From contig CAYRIX010000001.1 in assembly GCA_964424555.1 (NCBI GenBank), forward strand, positions 106,765 through 170,764: a stretch of DNA of 64,000 bases, given 5' to 3'. Made by a program: the position numbers and the translations under genes. The DNA comes from UMGS172 sp964424555 (GTDB taxonomy: Bacteria > Bacillota > Clostridia > Oscillospirales > Acutalibacteraceae). Below, in pieces: positions 43,051 to 51,509 of the stretch (its first letter is position 1; the number at the start of each line of letters is the position of its first letter). A model generated the notes under the pieces. That model did no database searches. It was not told the DNA's origin and saw only the letters and a list, made by a program, of their open reading frames with translations.

Positions 43051-44268
43051 TTAGGTTCTGTAATCGCCGTTTATCTTAACGTAATCATAGGTCAGGTCGC
43101 AACCCCAAGCGGTGGCAGTCGCATCGCCCGAATCAAGGGTGATAAGGATCTGAATCTCCTCTTGGAGCAGGATCTCTTTAGCAATTTCCTCGCTGAAATC
43201 GACACCTGCACCGTTGCGGCAGACCTCAATGGTTCCTGCCTTGGACTTGAAGCATACACCAACCTTATTAACATCAAGGTCAGCACCGCTGTAGCCTATA
43301 GCACACAGCACTCTACCCCAGTTGGCATCAGCACCGAAGATAGCTGCCTTCAAAAGTGACGAGCAGGCAACCGACTTAGCAACCGTTTTGGCAACCGACT
43401 TGGTCGAAGCACCGCTAACAATAACCTCCATCAGTCGGGTAGCACCCTCTCCGTCACGGGCAATCATTCTGCAAAGATATGAGGTCACGGCAAATAAGGC
43501 CTCTTTGAACGCCTTGCAGTGCTCGCTGTCAACACTGTCGATAACAGGGTTTTCAGCCATACCGTTGGCCAGAACACAGCACATATCGTTGGTCGAGGTA
43601 TCACCGTCGACGCTTACCATATTAAACGAATCCTCAACATCGGCCTTAAGTACAGCCTGTAATACCTCGGGAGTTATTGCAACATCGGTCGTGATGAACA
43701 CCAACATGGTTGCCATATTGGGGTGTATCATACCCGAGCCCTTGGCAATACCGCCGATGGTGCATTCCTTGCCGCCGACCGTAAACTTGTATGCTATCTC
43801 CTTAACACGGGTATCGGTGGTCATGATTCCTTCGGCGGCACGTAAGCTTCCGTCATATGTAAGGTCCTCTACCAAAGCCTCCATGCCGTCGGCAATAGGT
43901 GCAAGGTTCAAGGGCTGACCGATAACACCTGTGGATGCTACGATAACATCGGTAGCATCTATTCCCGTAAACTGCTCGGTCAAACTGCACATTGCCTCGG
44001 CAATTTCAATACCGTTGGCATTACAGGTGTTGGCATTACCGCTGTTGCAGATAACAGCCTGAGCAAACCCATTGGCAATATTCTCTTTTGTGACGGTTAT
44101 CGGAGCACCCTTTACAAGGTTGGTGGTATAGGTTGCCGCAGCCGAAGCCTTAACATCACTGACAATCAGTGACAGGTCTCTCTTGGTTTTGTTTTTTCTG
44201 ATTCCGCAGTGAATTCCTGCAGCCTTAAAGCCCTTTGCGGCACAAATTCCGCCTTCTGTTTTTATCAT
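43051..44268 (-). CDS. argJ: Bifunctional glutamate N-acetyltransferase / acetyltransferase ArgJ
   Basis: ArgJ recycles the acetyl group from acetylornithine to glutamate and may also use acetyl-CoA. The 405-residue precursor has the autoprocessing site in GMIHPNMATMLVF; the Thr (about residue 187) becomes the N-terminal nucleophile after self-cleavage. SVDGDTSTNDM and GADANWGR are also conserved. AGGTG lies six bases before the ATG at 44268. It directly follows an unexpected lipoprotein gene. Confidence 0.96.
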   Translation of the reverse strand: MIKTEGGICAAKGFKAAGIHCGIRKNKTKRDLSLIVSDVKASAAATYTTNLVKGAPITVTKENIANGFAQAVICNSGNANTCNANGIEIAEAMCSLTEQFTGIDATDVIVASTGVIGQPLNLAPIADGMEALVEDLTYDGSLRAAEGIMTTDTRVKEIAYKFTVGGKECTIGGIAKGSGMIHPNMATMLVFITTDVAITPEVLQAVLKADVEDSFNMVSVDGDTSTNDMCCVLANGMAENPVIDSVDSEHCKAFKEALFAVTSYLCRMIARDGEGATRLMEVIVSGASTKSVAKTVAKSVACSSLLKAAIFGADANWGRVLCAIGYSGADLDVNKVGVCFKSKAGTIEVCRNGAGVDFSEEIAKEILLQEEIQILITLDSGDATATAWGCDLTYDYVKINGDYRT

Positions 44269-44277
44269 TTTTAGCAC

Positions 44278-45648
44278 CTACTTAGAATAAATGTAAAGAG
44301 GATTTATAATGGTTTCAATGGGCTCATCGACTCCCAACAGAAACAAACTATATGCTGTATCATCAGCCTCTTGCTTGGCAACATAGTAAATTTCATTGCC
44401 TATTACATATATCGGCTTGGCATTGATTGCGTCACGCATATTTTCAGCAAGCACTTCCGAGTTACCGTTCTGCCATTTCACAAGCTGCTTTGTATCGGAG
44501 TCGACATAGTAAATGCAACCGTCAAGATATCCCATATTATTGACATACATGAACTTCTGCAATATTTCTGTATAAGCACCGTCTCTCCAAATGCCAAAGC
44601 TTTTTTCTGATCCGCCTTTGGATACTAAAATCGCTCCGTCATTCAGGAAATTGACATCCGTGATATCTCCGTCTATAATCTGTTCATTCGAAATGCCGCT
44701 GTCCGACAAATCGTAAACATACAGCTTTTTGGAAGACATAGCAGCAAGGCGTTTACCGTCACGGGACAAAACAAGATTATAACCCGGAAGATCACCCAAA
44801 CTCACGGCTTTACCGTTTTCAGTTATGTAATAATCTGTATCGGTATCTCCTTCGATACAGAAAAATTCATCATAATCAGAATTAATATAATATGAATCCT
44901 TTGCGGCCACAAGCTGAACTTGGCCATCGGTCCAATGATACAATCCATCAGGAGTTGTGTAATAGACTGATTTCTGTGCCACACGGTCGAGAAGATAGGT
45001 TACACTATCGGCAATCTTTGTCTTTTCAAGTGTTGAAAGGTCAACACAATACAATGTACCCTTTTCCTCATCGGTCTCACTTCTTGCGATATAAGCAGCC
45101 GTTTTGCCATCCGACGAGAAGCAAAGCATTTTATACATGCCGTCAAACATCATGATTTCGGAAGCCTCTATAACCGAATACTCAGCCTTGTTTATATCGG
45201 AGAAATAGCATATGCCCTCATCAAGCTGTGCAATCAATCCTTTTGACGCACGGTCAAAAATAATGAAGTCAACATTTTCGGCCAGCTTAACTTCATACTC
45301 TCCTGCTTTTTTTGAATAAAGATTCTGCGTTCTGTTTTCTCTTATAAGATAAACTATCTGTGTTTTATCGTCAGATATCGCAGGTGCTCCGTAAAATGCG
45401 TCATCCTCGGCCAACTGCTCAACCTCTCCGCCCTCAAGGACGGCATAGGCCGATTCGAAGCTACGGTCATCATTGAACAACAGCGTGTACTTTTTCTCCT
45501 TCTGCTCTTGCTGCTCAGAGTCTTCTGAAGCATCGGAGGCCGAGCCGACACCTGATGTATTGCCTATATCCTCTGTTTTATCACTTCCACAGGATGAAAA
45601 GGCCAAAAGCATAACTAATACAGATAACAGAATACATATTTTTTTCAT
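44278..45648 (-). CDS. Lipoprotein with beta-propeller-like repeats, embedded in the arg operon
   Basis: The 456-residue protein has a lipoprotein signal (LLAFSSC; Cys about 20), a Glu/Ser-rich spacer and a chain of short beta-strand units (for example DDKTQIVYLIRE, SDGKTAAYIARS, RDGKRLAAMSSKKLYVYDL). These resemble TolB/DUF5050-type propeller blades. It should be anchored on the outer membrane face. No catalytic motif is seen. TTGGAG stands before the ATG at 45648. It lies between argC (16 bases) and argJ (10 bases) with no terminator, so it is co-transcribed with arginine biosynthesis. Confidence 0.83.
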   Translation of the reverse strand: MKKICILLSVLVMLLAFSSCGSDKTEDIGNTSGVGSASDASEDSEQQEQKEKKYTLLFNDDRSFESAYAVLEGGEVEQLAEDDAFYGAPAISDDKTQIVYLIRENRTQNLYSKKAGEYEVKLAENVDFIIFDRASKGLIAQLDEGICYFSDINKAEYSVIEASEIMMFDGMYKMLCFSSDGKTAAYIARSETDEEKGTLYCVDLSTLEKTKIADSVTYLLDRVAQKSVYYTTPDGLYHWTDGQVQLVAAKDSYYINSDYDEFFCIEGDTDTDYYITENGKAVSLGDLPGYNLVLSRDGKRLAAMSSKKLYVYDLSDSGISNEQIIDGDITDVNFLNDGAILVSKGGSEKSFGIWRDGAYTEILQKFMYVNNMGYLDGCIYYVDSDTKQLVKWQNGNSEVLAENMRDAINAKPIYVIGNEIYYVAKQEADDTAYSLFLLGVDEPIETIINPLYIYSK

Positions 45649-45663
45649 TGTATACAACTCCAA

Positions 45664-46593
45664 TCACAGGTCAAGTCCCTCGGCCTCATCAAAGCCAAGC
45701 ATTATATTCATACACTGGACAGCGGCACCCGAAGCACCCTTGCCCAAGTTATCAAATCTTGCCGATACGGTAAATCGCTCCTCGTTGCCCGTAACGAATA
45801 TCTGCAGCATGTCCTTGCCACTCAAATTATTCGAGCCGAGCATTGCCGACTTTTCACCGTTTAGGTCACTGATATCGATAAACTTTTTACCGCTATACTT
45901 ATCAATGTAGACCTTTTTGACCGCCTCGATACCGCCATTGACCTGCGAACCGAAGAACGGCACGGTCACAAGCATTCCGCTATAATAGTCGTCAACTATC
46001 GGCGAAAAAACGGGCTTATTGTTGAGCCTTGAGATGGCCGCCATCTCAGGCAGATGCTTGTGCGACTGCGACAAAGCATATATCCTTGCACTGTAAAGCT
46101 CGTCTGATTTGTCGTTTTCATATTCGGCGATCATCTTTTTGCCACCACCGGAATAGCCTGTCAGAGAAAAGCAGGTCACGAGCGCATCATGCGAGAGCAC
46201 TCCTGCCTCGGTCAACGGCGCTATTATTGCATTGAAGCCACTTGCGTGGCATCCGGGGACTGCAACTCTTTTTGCCGTGGGCAAGGCTTTGGCCAAATCT
46301 TCGTACAGCTCGGGGAAGCCGTAGACCCAATCAGGGTTCACACGGTGTGCTGTTGAGGTGTCGATTATTCTGACGTTCTCGTTTTCAACCATAGCCACTG
46401 CCTCTTTGGCCGCCGCATCAGGTAAACACAAAAAAGCAACATCACAGGCATTCAGGTATTTCTTTCGCTCATCGGGATCCTTTCGCAGTTCCTCGGGAAT
46501 AAGCATAAGCTCAATATCCTGTCTTCCCGTCAAACGGTCAATAATCCTAAGTCCCGTAGTTCCCTCACGGCCGTCAATAAACACCTTGTACAT
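45664..46593 (-). CDS. argC: N-acetyl-gamma-glutamyl-phosphate reductase (short, type 2)
   Basis: ArgC reduces N-acetylglutamyl phosphate to the semialdehyde using NADPH. The 309-residue length fits the shorter type 2 class. It has a modified nucleotide-binding start (VFIDGREGTTGLRI), the catalytic Cys in VAVPGCHASGFNA, and HKHLPEM. GGAGGTG is four bases before the ATG at 46593. It is first in argC-lipoprotein-argJ-B-D-F, behind a promoter overlapped by ArgR-like sites. Confidence 0.95.
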   Translation of the reverse strand: MYKVFIDGREGTTGLRIIDRLTGRQDIELMLIPEELRKDPDERKKYLNACDVAFLCLPDAAAKEAVAMVENENVRIIDTSTAHRVNPDWVYGFPELYEDLAKALPTAKRVAVPGCHASGFNAIIAPLTEAGVLSHDALVTCFSLTGYSGGGKKMIAEYENDKSDELYSARIYALSQSHKHLPEMAAISRLNNKPVFSPIVDDYYSGMLVTVPFFGSQVNGGIEAVKKVYIDKYSGKKFIDISDLNGEKSAMLGSNNLSGKDMLQIFVTGNEERFTVSARFDNLGKGASGAAVQCMNIMLGFDEAEGLDL

Positions 46594-46640
46594 AGGGCAC
46601 CTCCGCACAACAAAAAATCTTCGGCATTTTAATAGTTATA

Positions 46641-46694
46641 ATTATACACCAAAAATGAATAAAATCAAGTCATTTTTGCAAATTTATGTATAAT
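46641..46694 (-). promoter_or_regulatory. argC promoter overlapped by ArgR-like boxes
   Basis: TTGATT (46663-46668), 16 bases, TATAAT (46641-46646) on the minus strand. AATGAATAAAATCAAG (46654-46669, plus strand) covers the -35, and a second AT-rich site, TACATAAATTTGCAAA (46675-46690 on the minus strand), lies just upstream. Both resemble the Bacillus-type ARG box, so repression by arginine is inferred. Confidence 0.55.
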
Positions 46695-46728
46695 GCTAAA
46701 AACCGCTGTTTTTTATCTGAATATATGT

Positions 46729-46855
46729 AAAAAAACAACAAAAACGACTACTTTTCCCCGTTCCGAGCCACTGTTGAGTCTAATGTTCAGGAAAAGTAAA
46801 TATACACAATTTTCGAATAATTATACATTTTTATGTATATTTCATGCTTTGCCAC
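46729..46855 (-). ncRNA. Candidate small RNA or attenuated leader upstream of argC
   Basis: The promoter at 46862-46890 would start a minus-strand transcript near 46855. It would end at a hairpin TACTTTTCC/GGAAAAGTA (46749-46798) followed by GTCGTTTTTGTTGTTTTTTT, an intrinsic terminator. It contains a five-codon frame (ATG to TAA, with GGTGG before it) lacking arginine codons, so classical arginine attenuation is unlikely. A TATACAT/ATGTATA palindrome lies inside. Confidence 0.4.
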
Positions 46856-46861
46856 CGCTAT

Positions 46862-46890
46862 ATTTTAATGCCTTTTACCGATTAAGTCAA
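46862..46890 (-). promoter_or_regulatory. Promoter of the candidate RNA upstream of argC
   Basis: TTGACT (46885-46890), a 17-base spacer and TAAAAT (46862-46867). Confidence 0.5.
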
Positions 46891-46953
46891 GAAAAATTAT
46901 TATATAATAAGGTGTGCGGTTGTAAAAAATATGTAAACACCGCCCGTATTTGT

Positions 46954-46981
46954 TTGCATTTTGATTTAGCGATGTTATAAT
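46954..46981 (+). promoter_or_regulatory. Promoter of the DUF975 gene
   Basis: TTGCAT (46954-46959), 16 bases, TATAAT (46976-46981). The leader to the ATG at 47107 is about 118 bases; nothing recognisable was seen in it. Confidence 0.68.
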
Positions 46982-47106
46982 GATTACAGATGTCGAAGCA
47001 ACACTTTTAATCACTGTTTTGACTATCAACAACCAGATAGGTGTATCAACTTAATCGAATTTGCCGTTTCTGTTGCCACCCCAACAAATCCATCTTGGAG
47101 GAAACC

Positions 47107-47979
47107 ATGCAATACATGTATCCAACACAACCTGCTCAGCCAACCTTTTCCGAAATAAAGAGCGCCGCTAAAAAAGCCTTGAAGCACCGATGGGGCGAAG
47201 CTATCGCAGTATCGCTCATTGTTTTAGGCACAGCCCTGCTCGACATCATCATGCAGGCTTTACTGATGACCATATTTAAAGTAGATGCGGTATGGTCGCC
47301 CTTTACTCCGACAAGCGTACCGTTCTACAGCATTGTAGCCAGCAACTGCATAACCGTTTTTTCGGCCATCTTCAGCCTTGTTATAATGTTTCCTCTCATA
47401 TTCGGTGTGATGCGATGGTTTTGGCATGTCACGGGTGGGAACGACCCTGATATCAGCGATATTTTCTACTATTTTTCCTCGGCCAAGCAGTTCGGCAAGG
47501 CATTGCTTATCGCAATAGGATTGTTTTGGAGAATGGTGCTCGGTGCAGCCATTTGCTTTTTACCGTATACAGCGGTCAGCCTTCTCACTCAAAGCGAGTT
47601 CTATTCTCGCCTTGGTGTGACCATGCCGACCTACATGTCGGGAGCATATCCTCTTGTTTCACTTTTTGAGGCGCTCGGCTTCTTTATGCTGTTGCTTTGG
47701 ATAAGCATTTATGCCATGTTCTACTCTGCAATGTTTTCTGAGCCCGAGCTTTCGGCACCCAGAACAATAAAGCTCGGCTCGGTTATTTCAAGAGGATACC
47801 GTATGAGATTCATCGGTTTTATACTCAGCTTTTTCGGTTGGATAGTCCTTAGTATTTTGGCATTGCCGCTACTGTTCTTTGTGCCGTTTTTTATGGCCTC
47901 GTTGAGCATTTACGGACGTGAGATATACCGCTCGGCCAGTCGCACCTCTGATACTGCCGTTCGTGACTCGGCTTTATGA
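47107..47979 (+). CDS. DUF975 family integral membrane protein
   Basis: The 290-residue protein matches the DUF975 pattern: N-terminal ARxALKxHWG-like segment (SAAKKALKHRWGEAIAVSL), about six membrane helices, and IKLGSVISRGYRMRFIGFILSFFGW before the last helices. The function of the family is unknown. GGAGG lies before the ATG at 47107; earlier Met codons in frame lack a site. Its 3' end overlaps the end of the convergent minus-strand gene by 70 bases. Confidence 0.87.
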   Translation: MQYMYPTQPAQPTFSEIKSAAKKALKHRWGEAIAVSLIVLGTALLDIIMQALLMTIFKVDAVWSPFTPTSVPFYSIVASNCITVFSAIFSLVIMFPLIFGVMRWFWHVTGGNDPDISDIFYYFSSAKQFGKALLIAIGLFWRMVLGAAICFLPYTAVSLLTQSEFYSRLGVTMPTYMSGAYPLVSLFEALGFFMLLLWISIYAMFYSAMFSEPELSAPRTIKLGSVISRGYRMRFIGFILSFFGWIVLSILALPLLFFVPFFMASLSIYGREIYRSASRTSDTAVRDSAL

Positions 47980-48491
47980 CTAACGCTGTAATATTTTAAC
48001 GTATGCGTACTGACCAATGAAATGTAATGTGCATCGGTCATGCAGGATACCGGCTCTAGCAAGTATCTGTCATGCAGCTTCAATAAAAAATCAGAAAACC
48101 CTACTTTGTACCCTGTATCAACATCACGGCTGTTGCTTTGTAAAACAAAGCTATGCAGCCGTTTTTCATATATATTATGCTGTCTGACATTACCTGAAAA
48201 TCCGATGTTATGAGTGTGAGTAAATGCGTCACAAAGGTAATGAAGCAGTACACCCAAGCCATAATAACCGCTGTTTCCCAGCCTTTCGGACTTGGACAGT
48301 ATATATGTCTTAGCATTTTCCCAATTATGTCCGAAAAAAGGACGTATCTTGAATCCCCTTAAATAGGAAAATAGGTCGATATCAGGCATGACATTACCTA
48401 GAATAAAGCTGTTTCTTTGCGAAAGACTTGCCGTGGGAAAGTGTCGGTCAAAAAGCATGGCAGAATATTTCATGTGCGTTTCGGTCTTCAT
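47910..48491 (-). CDS. Zinc-dependent phospholipase C family protein
   Basis: The 193-residue protein fits the Zn_dep_PLPC group. Possible metal-binding residues are spread in an N-terminal H/D pattern (THMKYSAML, FILGNVMPDID) and in LLHYLCDAFTHTHNIGF and RQHNIYEKRLHSFV. There is no obvious signal peptide. GAGGAAATAT precedes the ATG. The last 70 bases overlap the convergent DUF975 gene tail to tail. An extended -10 (TGTGATAAT) with TTTACC 16 bases upstream is a likely promoter. Confidence 0.8.
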   Translation of the reverse strand: MKTETHMKYSAMLFDRHFPTASLSQRNSFILGNVMPDIDLFSYLRGFKIRPFFGHNWENAKTYILSKSERLGNSGYYGLGVLLHYLCDAFTHTHNIGFSGNVRQHNIYEKRLHSFVLQSNSRDVDTGYKVGFSDFLLKLHDRYLLEPVSCMTDAHYISLVSTHTLKYYSVSHKAESRTAVSEVRLAERYISRP

Positions 48492-48580
48492 ATATTTCCT
48501 CTTTCAATGATCTGGAAATATTGTTAACCTGAAACTTGTAATTATCACAAATACCGCTGTTTGGTAAAAATTCACTCGCT

Positions 48581-48621
48581 TTGATTGGATTTACAATGTA
48601 TTCGCTTGCAAATCCAATCAA
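48581..48621. promoter_or_regulatory. 12-base inverted repeat, possible operator
   Basis: TTGATTGGATTT and AAATCCAATCAA form a perfect inverted repeat with a 17-base gap, between the divergent phospholipase-like and KDG kinase genes. No T-run follows, so an operator is more likely than a terminator. Confidence 0.45.
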
Positions 48622-48647
48622 CATTGTGGTTTCGTTTTGTAAAACTA

Positions 48648-48675
48648 TTGACTTATTTGATCAATGTGCTACAAT
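48648..48675 (+). promoter_or_regulatory. Promoter of the KDG kinase gene
   Basis: TTGACT (48648-48653), 16 bases, TACAAT (48670-48675). A TTGATCAA palindrome lies in the spacer. Confidence 0.65.
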
Positions 48676-48718
48676 ATATTTGTTAAAATAGGCTTTCTTT
48701 TTGAAAGGAGAAGTATTT

Positions 48719-49741
48719 ATGAAAAAGATAGTAACATTCGGTGAAGTAATGCTTCGTCTGGCACCTGAGGGATATCTCCGCTTCGTGCAGGCCGACAGCT
48801 TCGGTGCAACCTTCGGCGGCGGCGAGGCCAACGTTGCTGTGTCACTTTGTAATTTCGGCTACGATGCCGCATTTGTTACCAAGCTTCCCAAACACGAGAT
48901 CGGTCAGATGGCCGTAAACTCTTTGCGTAAATTTGGCGTTGATACCTCTAAGATAACACGTGGCGGCGAGCGTGTTGGAATTTATTTCCTCGAAAAAGGT
49001 GCTTCTCAGCGTCCCTCAAAGGTAGTATATGACCGTGCTTGGTCATCAATCGCACAGGCTACCGTTGAGGATTTCGATTGGAACACTATTTTCGAGGGTG
49101 TAGAATGGTTCCATTTCACAGGAATCACTCCTGCTTTGGGTGACAATGTTGCTGCCATCTGCCTTGAGGCTTGTAAGGCTGCAAAGGCACGTAACATCAA
49201 GGTCTCGTGCGACCTTAACTATCGCAAGAAGCTCTGGACCCGTGAAAAGGCAGGTCAGGTCATGGCCGAGCTTATGCCTTATGTTGATGTCTGCATCGCA
49301 AACGAAGAGGATGCTTCCGATGTATTCGGCATCAAGGCCGCCGACACCGACGTTACCAGCGGTAAGGTAAATCACAACGGCTACAAGGATGTTGCACGCC
49401 AGCTTAAAGACCGCTTTGGTTTTGAATATGTTGCAATTACTCTCCGCAGTTCGATATCTGCCAATGACAACGACTGGGCCGCAATGCTTTATGACGGAAA
49501 TGAGTGCTACTTCAGCCGCCAGTACAGAATGCACATTGTTGACCGTGTCGGCGGCGGCGACAGCTTCGGCGCAGGTCTTATCTACTCCATGCTCGAGGGT
49601 AAATCCGCTCAGGACACCATCGAGTTTGCCGTTGCAGCAAGCTGCTTGAAGCATTCGGTCGAGGGCGACTACAACATGATGAGCGTTTCTGAGGTTGAAA
49701 GCTTGGCAGGCGGAAATGCCAGCGGACGTGTTCAGAGATAA
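48719..49741 (+). CDS. kdgK: PfkB-family sugar kinase, probable 2-keto-3-deoxygluconate kinase
   Basis: The 340-residue PfkB/ribokinase-fold protein opens with TFGEVMLRLAPEGYLRF. Conserved features are the glycine motif FGGGEANVAVSLCNFG and the C-terminal anion-hole/base motif DRVGGGDSFGAGLIY, whose Asp is catalytic. The start and length resemble KDG kinases, and a KDPG aldolase lies 13 kb away, which supports that substrate. AAGGAG precedes the ATG. The gene may be read together with the YugP-type gene 65 bases on. Confidence 0.87.
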   Translation: MKKIVTFGEVMLRLAPEGYLRFVQADSFGATFGGGEANVAVSLCNFGYDAAFVTKLPKHEIGQMAVNSLRKFGVDTSKITRGGERVGIYFLEKGASQRPSKVVYDRAWSSIAQATVEDFDWNTIFEGVEWFHFTGITPALGDNVAAICLEACKAAKARNIKVSCDLNYRKKLWTREKAGQVMAELMPYVDVCIANEEDASDVFGIKAADTDVTSGKVNHNGYKDVARQLKDRFGFEYVAITLRSSISANDNDWAAMLYDGNECYFSRQYRMHIVDRVGGGDSFGAGLIYSMLEGKSAQDTIEFAVAASCLKHSVEGDYNMMSVSEVESLAGGNASGRVQR

Positions 49742-49806
49742 GGGTAAACCGAAACTTTGCGGCAATAATAATTGTAATATAATATATTTATTGTCGGAGG
49801 TAGTAA

Positions 49807-50514
49807 ATGTTCTACATTGATTGGACATACATTATTCTTGTTCTGCCGTTTGTTATTTTCTCAATGATAGCAAGCGCCAAGGTAAATTCGTCGTTCAAAA
49901 AATATTCCGAGGTGTATTCCCGTCGTGGCTTGACCGCTCACGAAGCGGCCCGCCGTGTACTTGAGGAAAACGGTGTTTCAGGTGTTAAGATCGAGCGTGT
50001 TCAAGGACACCTGACCGACCATTTTGACCCTAAGTCTAACATTATCCGTCTGTCTGAGAATGTCCATGATTCATCGTCGGTAGCTGCTATAGGCGTTGCC
50101 TGCCACGAGGCAGGACATGCCGTTCAGCATGCAGTGGGGTATATTCCCGTAAAAATACGCACTGCAATAGTTCCGATAACCAATATAGGCTCTAGGCTGT
50201 CTATTCCCTTGATCTTTATAGGAGTCGCCCTTTCGTATCTGGGCGAGGTCTACAGCACGATAGCGTATATCGGAGTTGCATTGTTCAGCCTGTGCGTCAT
50301 TTTTCAGTTGGTGACACTCCCTACCGAGTTCAATGCCAGCCGCAGAGCGATCAGTGCCTTGTCATCGAACGGCATTCTTGAAAGGGATGAACTGAACGGT
50401 GCGAAAAAGGTGCTGTCATCCGCCGCTATGACATATGTTGCGGCCTTGGCCGTATCGGTCATGCAGCTTCTGAGACTTTTGCTGTTGGTCGGGAACACAA
50501 GAAGGAGAAATTAG
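49807..50514 (+). CDS. YugP-type neutral zinc metallopeptidase
   Basis: The 235-residue membrane protein has an N-terminal helix, the metallopeptidase motif ACHEAGHAVQH near residue 100, a downstream acidic segment PTEFNASRRA that may supply the third ligand, and three further hydrophobic segments. It belongs to the YugP/DUF2268-like family of bacterial membrane peptidases of unknown substrate. CGGAGG precedes the ATG. A TATAAT at 49779-49784 may give it its own promoter. Confidence 0.9.
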   Translation: MFYIDWTYIILVLPFVIFSMIASAKVNSSFKKYSEVYSRRGLTAHEAARRVLEENGVSGVKIERVQGHLTDHFDPKSNIIRLSENVHDSSSVAAIGVACHEAGHAVQHAVGYIPVKIRTAIVPITNIGSRLSIPLIFIGVALSYLGEVYSTIAYIGVALFSLCVIFQLVTLPTEFNASRRAISALSSNGILERDELNGAKKVLSSAAMTYVAALAVSVMQLLRLLLLVGNTRRRN

Positions 50515-50520
50515 ACACGC

Positions 50521-50564
50521 AAAAATCCCTGAGCTACGTGTATAGCGTAGCTCAGGGATTTTTT
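50521..50564. terminator. Bidirectional terminator between the YugP-type and cysK genes
   Basis: AAAATCCCTGAGCTACG pairs with CGTAGCTCAGGGATTTT, giving T-runs on both strands. Confidence 0.9.
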
Positions 50565-50569
50565 ATTAG

Positions 50570-51496
50570 TCATTCAAACATTGGAGTCGAAAGATATCGC
50601 TCACCTGTATCGGGAAGCAGGACGACTATAGTTTTGCCGTTGTTTTCGGGTCTTTTGGCAAGCTCGGTAGCGGCATGAAGTGCCGCTCCGGAAGAAATTC
50701 CGACCAAAACACCCTCTACACGGGCAAGCTCCTTGCCTGCTCGGTAGGCCTCCTCGGTTTTGACGGTGACGATCTCATCAATCACACCTCGGTCAAGGTT
50801 TTCGGGTACAAAATTTGCTCCAATTCCTTGAATTTTATGAGGTCCTGCCTCGCCTTTTGACAAAAGAGGTGAATCAAAAGGCTCTACAGCAACTATTTTC
50901 ACATTTTTGTTCTGTTCCTTGAGATATTTACCGACACCCGAGACCGTTCCGCCTGTTCCGACGCCTGCAACAAATATGTCGACCTTACCGTCGGTATCTC
51001 TCCATATCTCGGGACCTGTGGTCTCATAATGTACCTTAGGGTTAACGGGATTATAAAACTGTCCCGCAATAAAGCTTGATGGTATTGTCTCAGCTAATTC
51101 CTCAGCTCTTTCCACAGCACCTGTCATGCCTTTTTTGCCATCGGTCAGCACTATCTCTGCGCCGTATGCCCTAAGTAGATTTCGCCGTTCGACACTCATA
51201 GTGTCGGGCATGGTGAGTATCACCTTATAGCCTCGGGCCGAGGCAACCGATGCAAGTCCGATGCCTGTGTTTCCGCTGGTCGGCTCAATTATGGTAGAGC
51301 CTTGCTTTAGAATCCCCTTTTGCTCGGCATCAAGAATCATAGCCAAGCCCACACGGTCTTTGGCGCTGCCTGCAGGATTAAAGCACTCAAGCTTGGCAAG
51401 CACAGTGGCCTCAAGCTTCTCATTATTTTGATAATTAACAAGCTCCAACAGCGGTGTATTGCCCACAAGCTCGGTTATCTGTCGGTATATCTTCAT
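50570..51496 (-). CDS. cysK: Cysteine synthase (O-acetylserine sulfhydrylase)
   Basis: CysK makes cysteine from O-acetylserine and sulfide with PLP. The 308-residue protein has the PLP lysine in NPAGSAKDRV, the substrate loop EPTSGNTGIGLA, phosphate loop GTGGTVSGVGKYL and the late GISSGAAL. It lies only 13 bases after the ECF S-component gene with an AAAGGAG site, so it is probably read from the cobalamin-riboswitch transcript. It ends at a strong terminator. Confidence 0.97.
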   Translation of the reverse strand: MKIYRQITELVGNTPLLELVNYQNNEKLEATVLAKLECFNPAGSAKDRVGLAMILDAEQKGILKQGSTIIEPTSGNTGIGLASVASARGYKVILTMPDTMSVERRNLLRAYGAEIVLTDGKKGMTGAVERAEELAETIPSSFIAGQFYNPVNPKVHYETTGPEIWRDTDGKVDIFVAGVGTGGTVSGVGKYLKEQNKNVKIVAVEPFDSPLLSKGEAGPHKIQGIGANFVPENLDRGVIDEIVTVKTEEAYRAGKELARVEGVLVGISSGAALHAATELAKRPENNGKTIVVLLPDTGERYLSTPMFE

Positions 51497-51509
51497 GTCG
51501 TAACTCCTT

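Noticed and set aside
44278..45648. Arg-operon lipoprotein as a shadow or pseudogene
   Set aside because: It has a good ribosome site, an intact lipobox and an uninterrupted frame with no overlap of other genes, so it is kept as a real gene.
48581..48621. Terminator between the divergent genes
   Set aside because: The stem is good, but neither side has a T-run and both flanking genes point away from it, so an operator is more likely.
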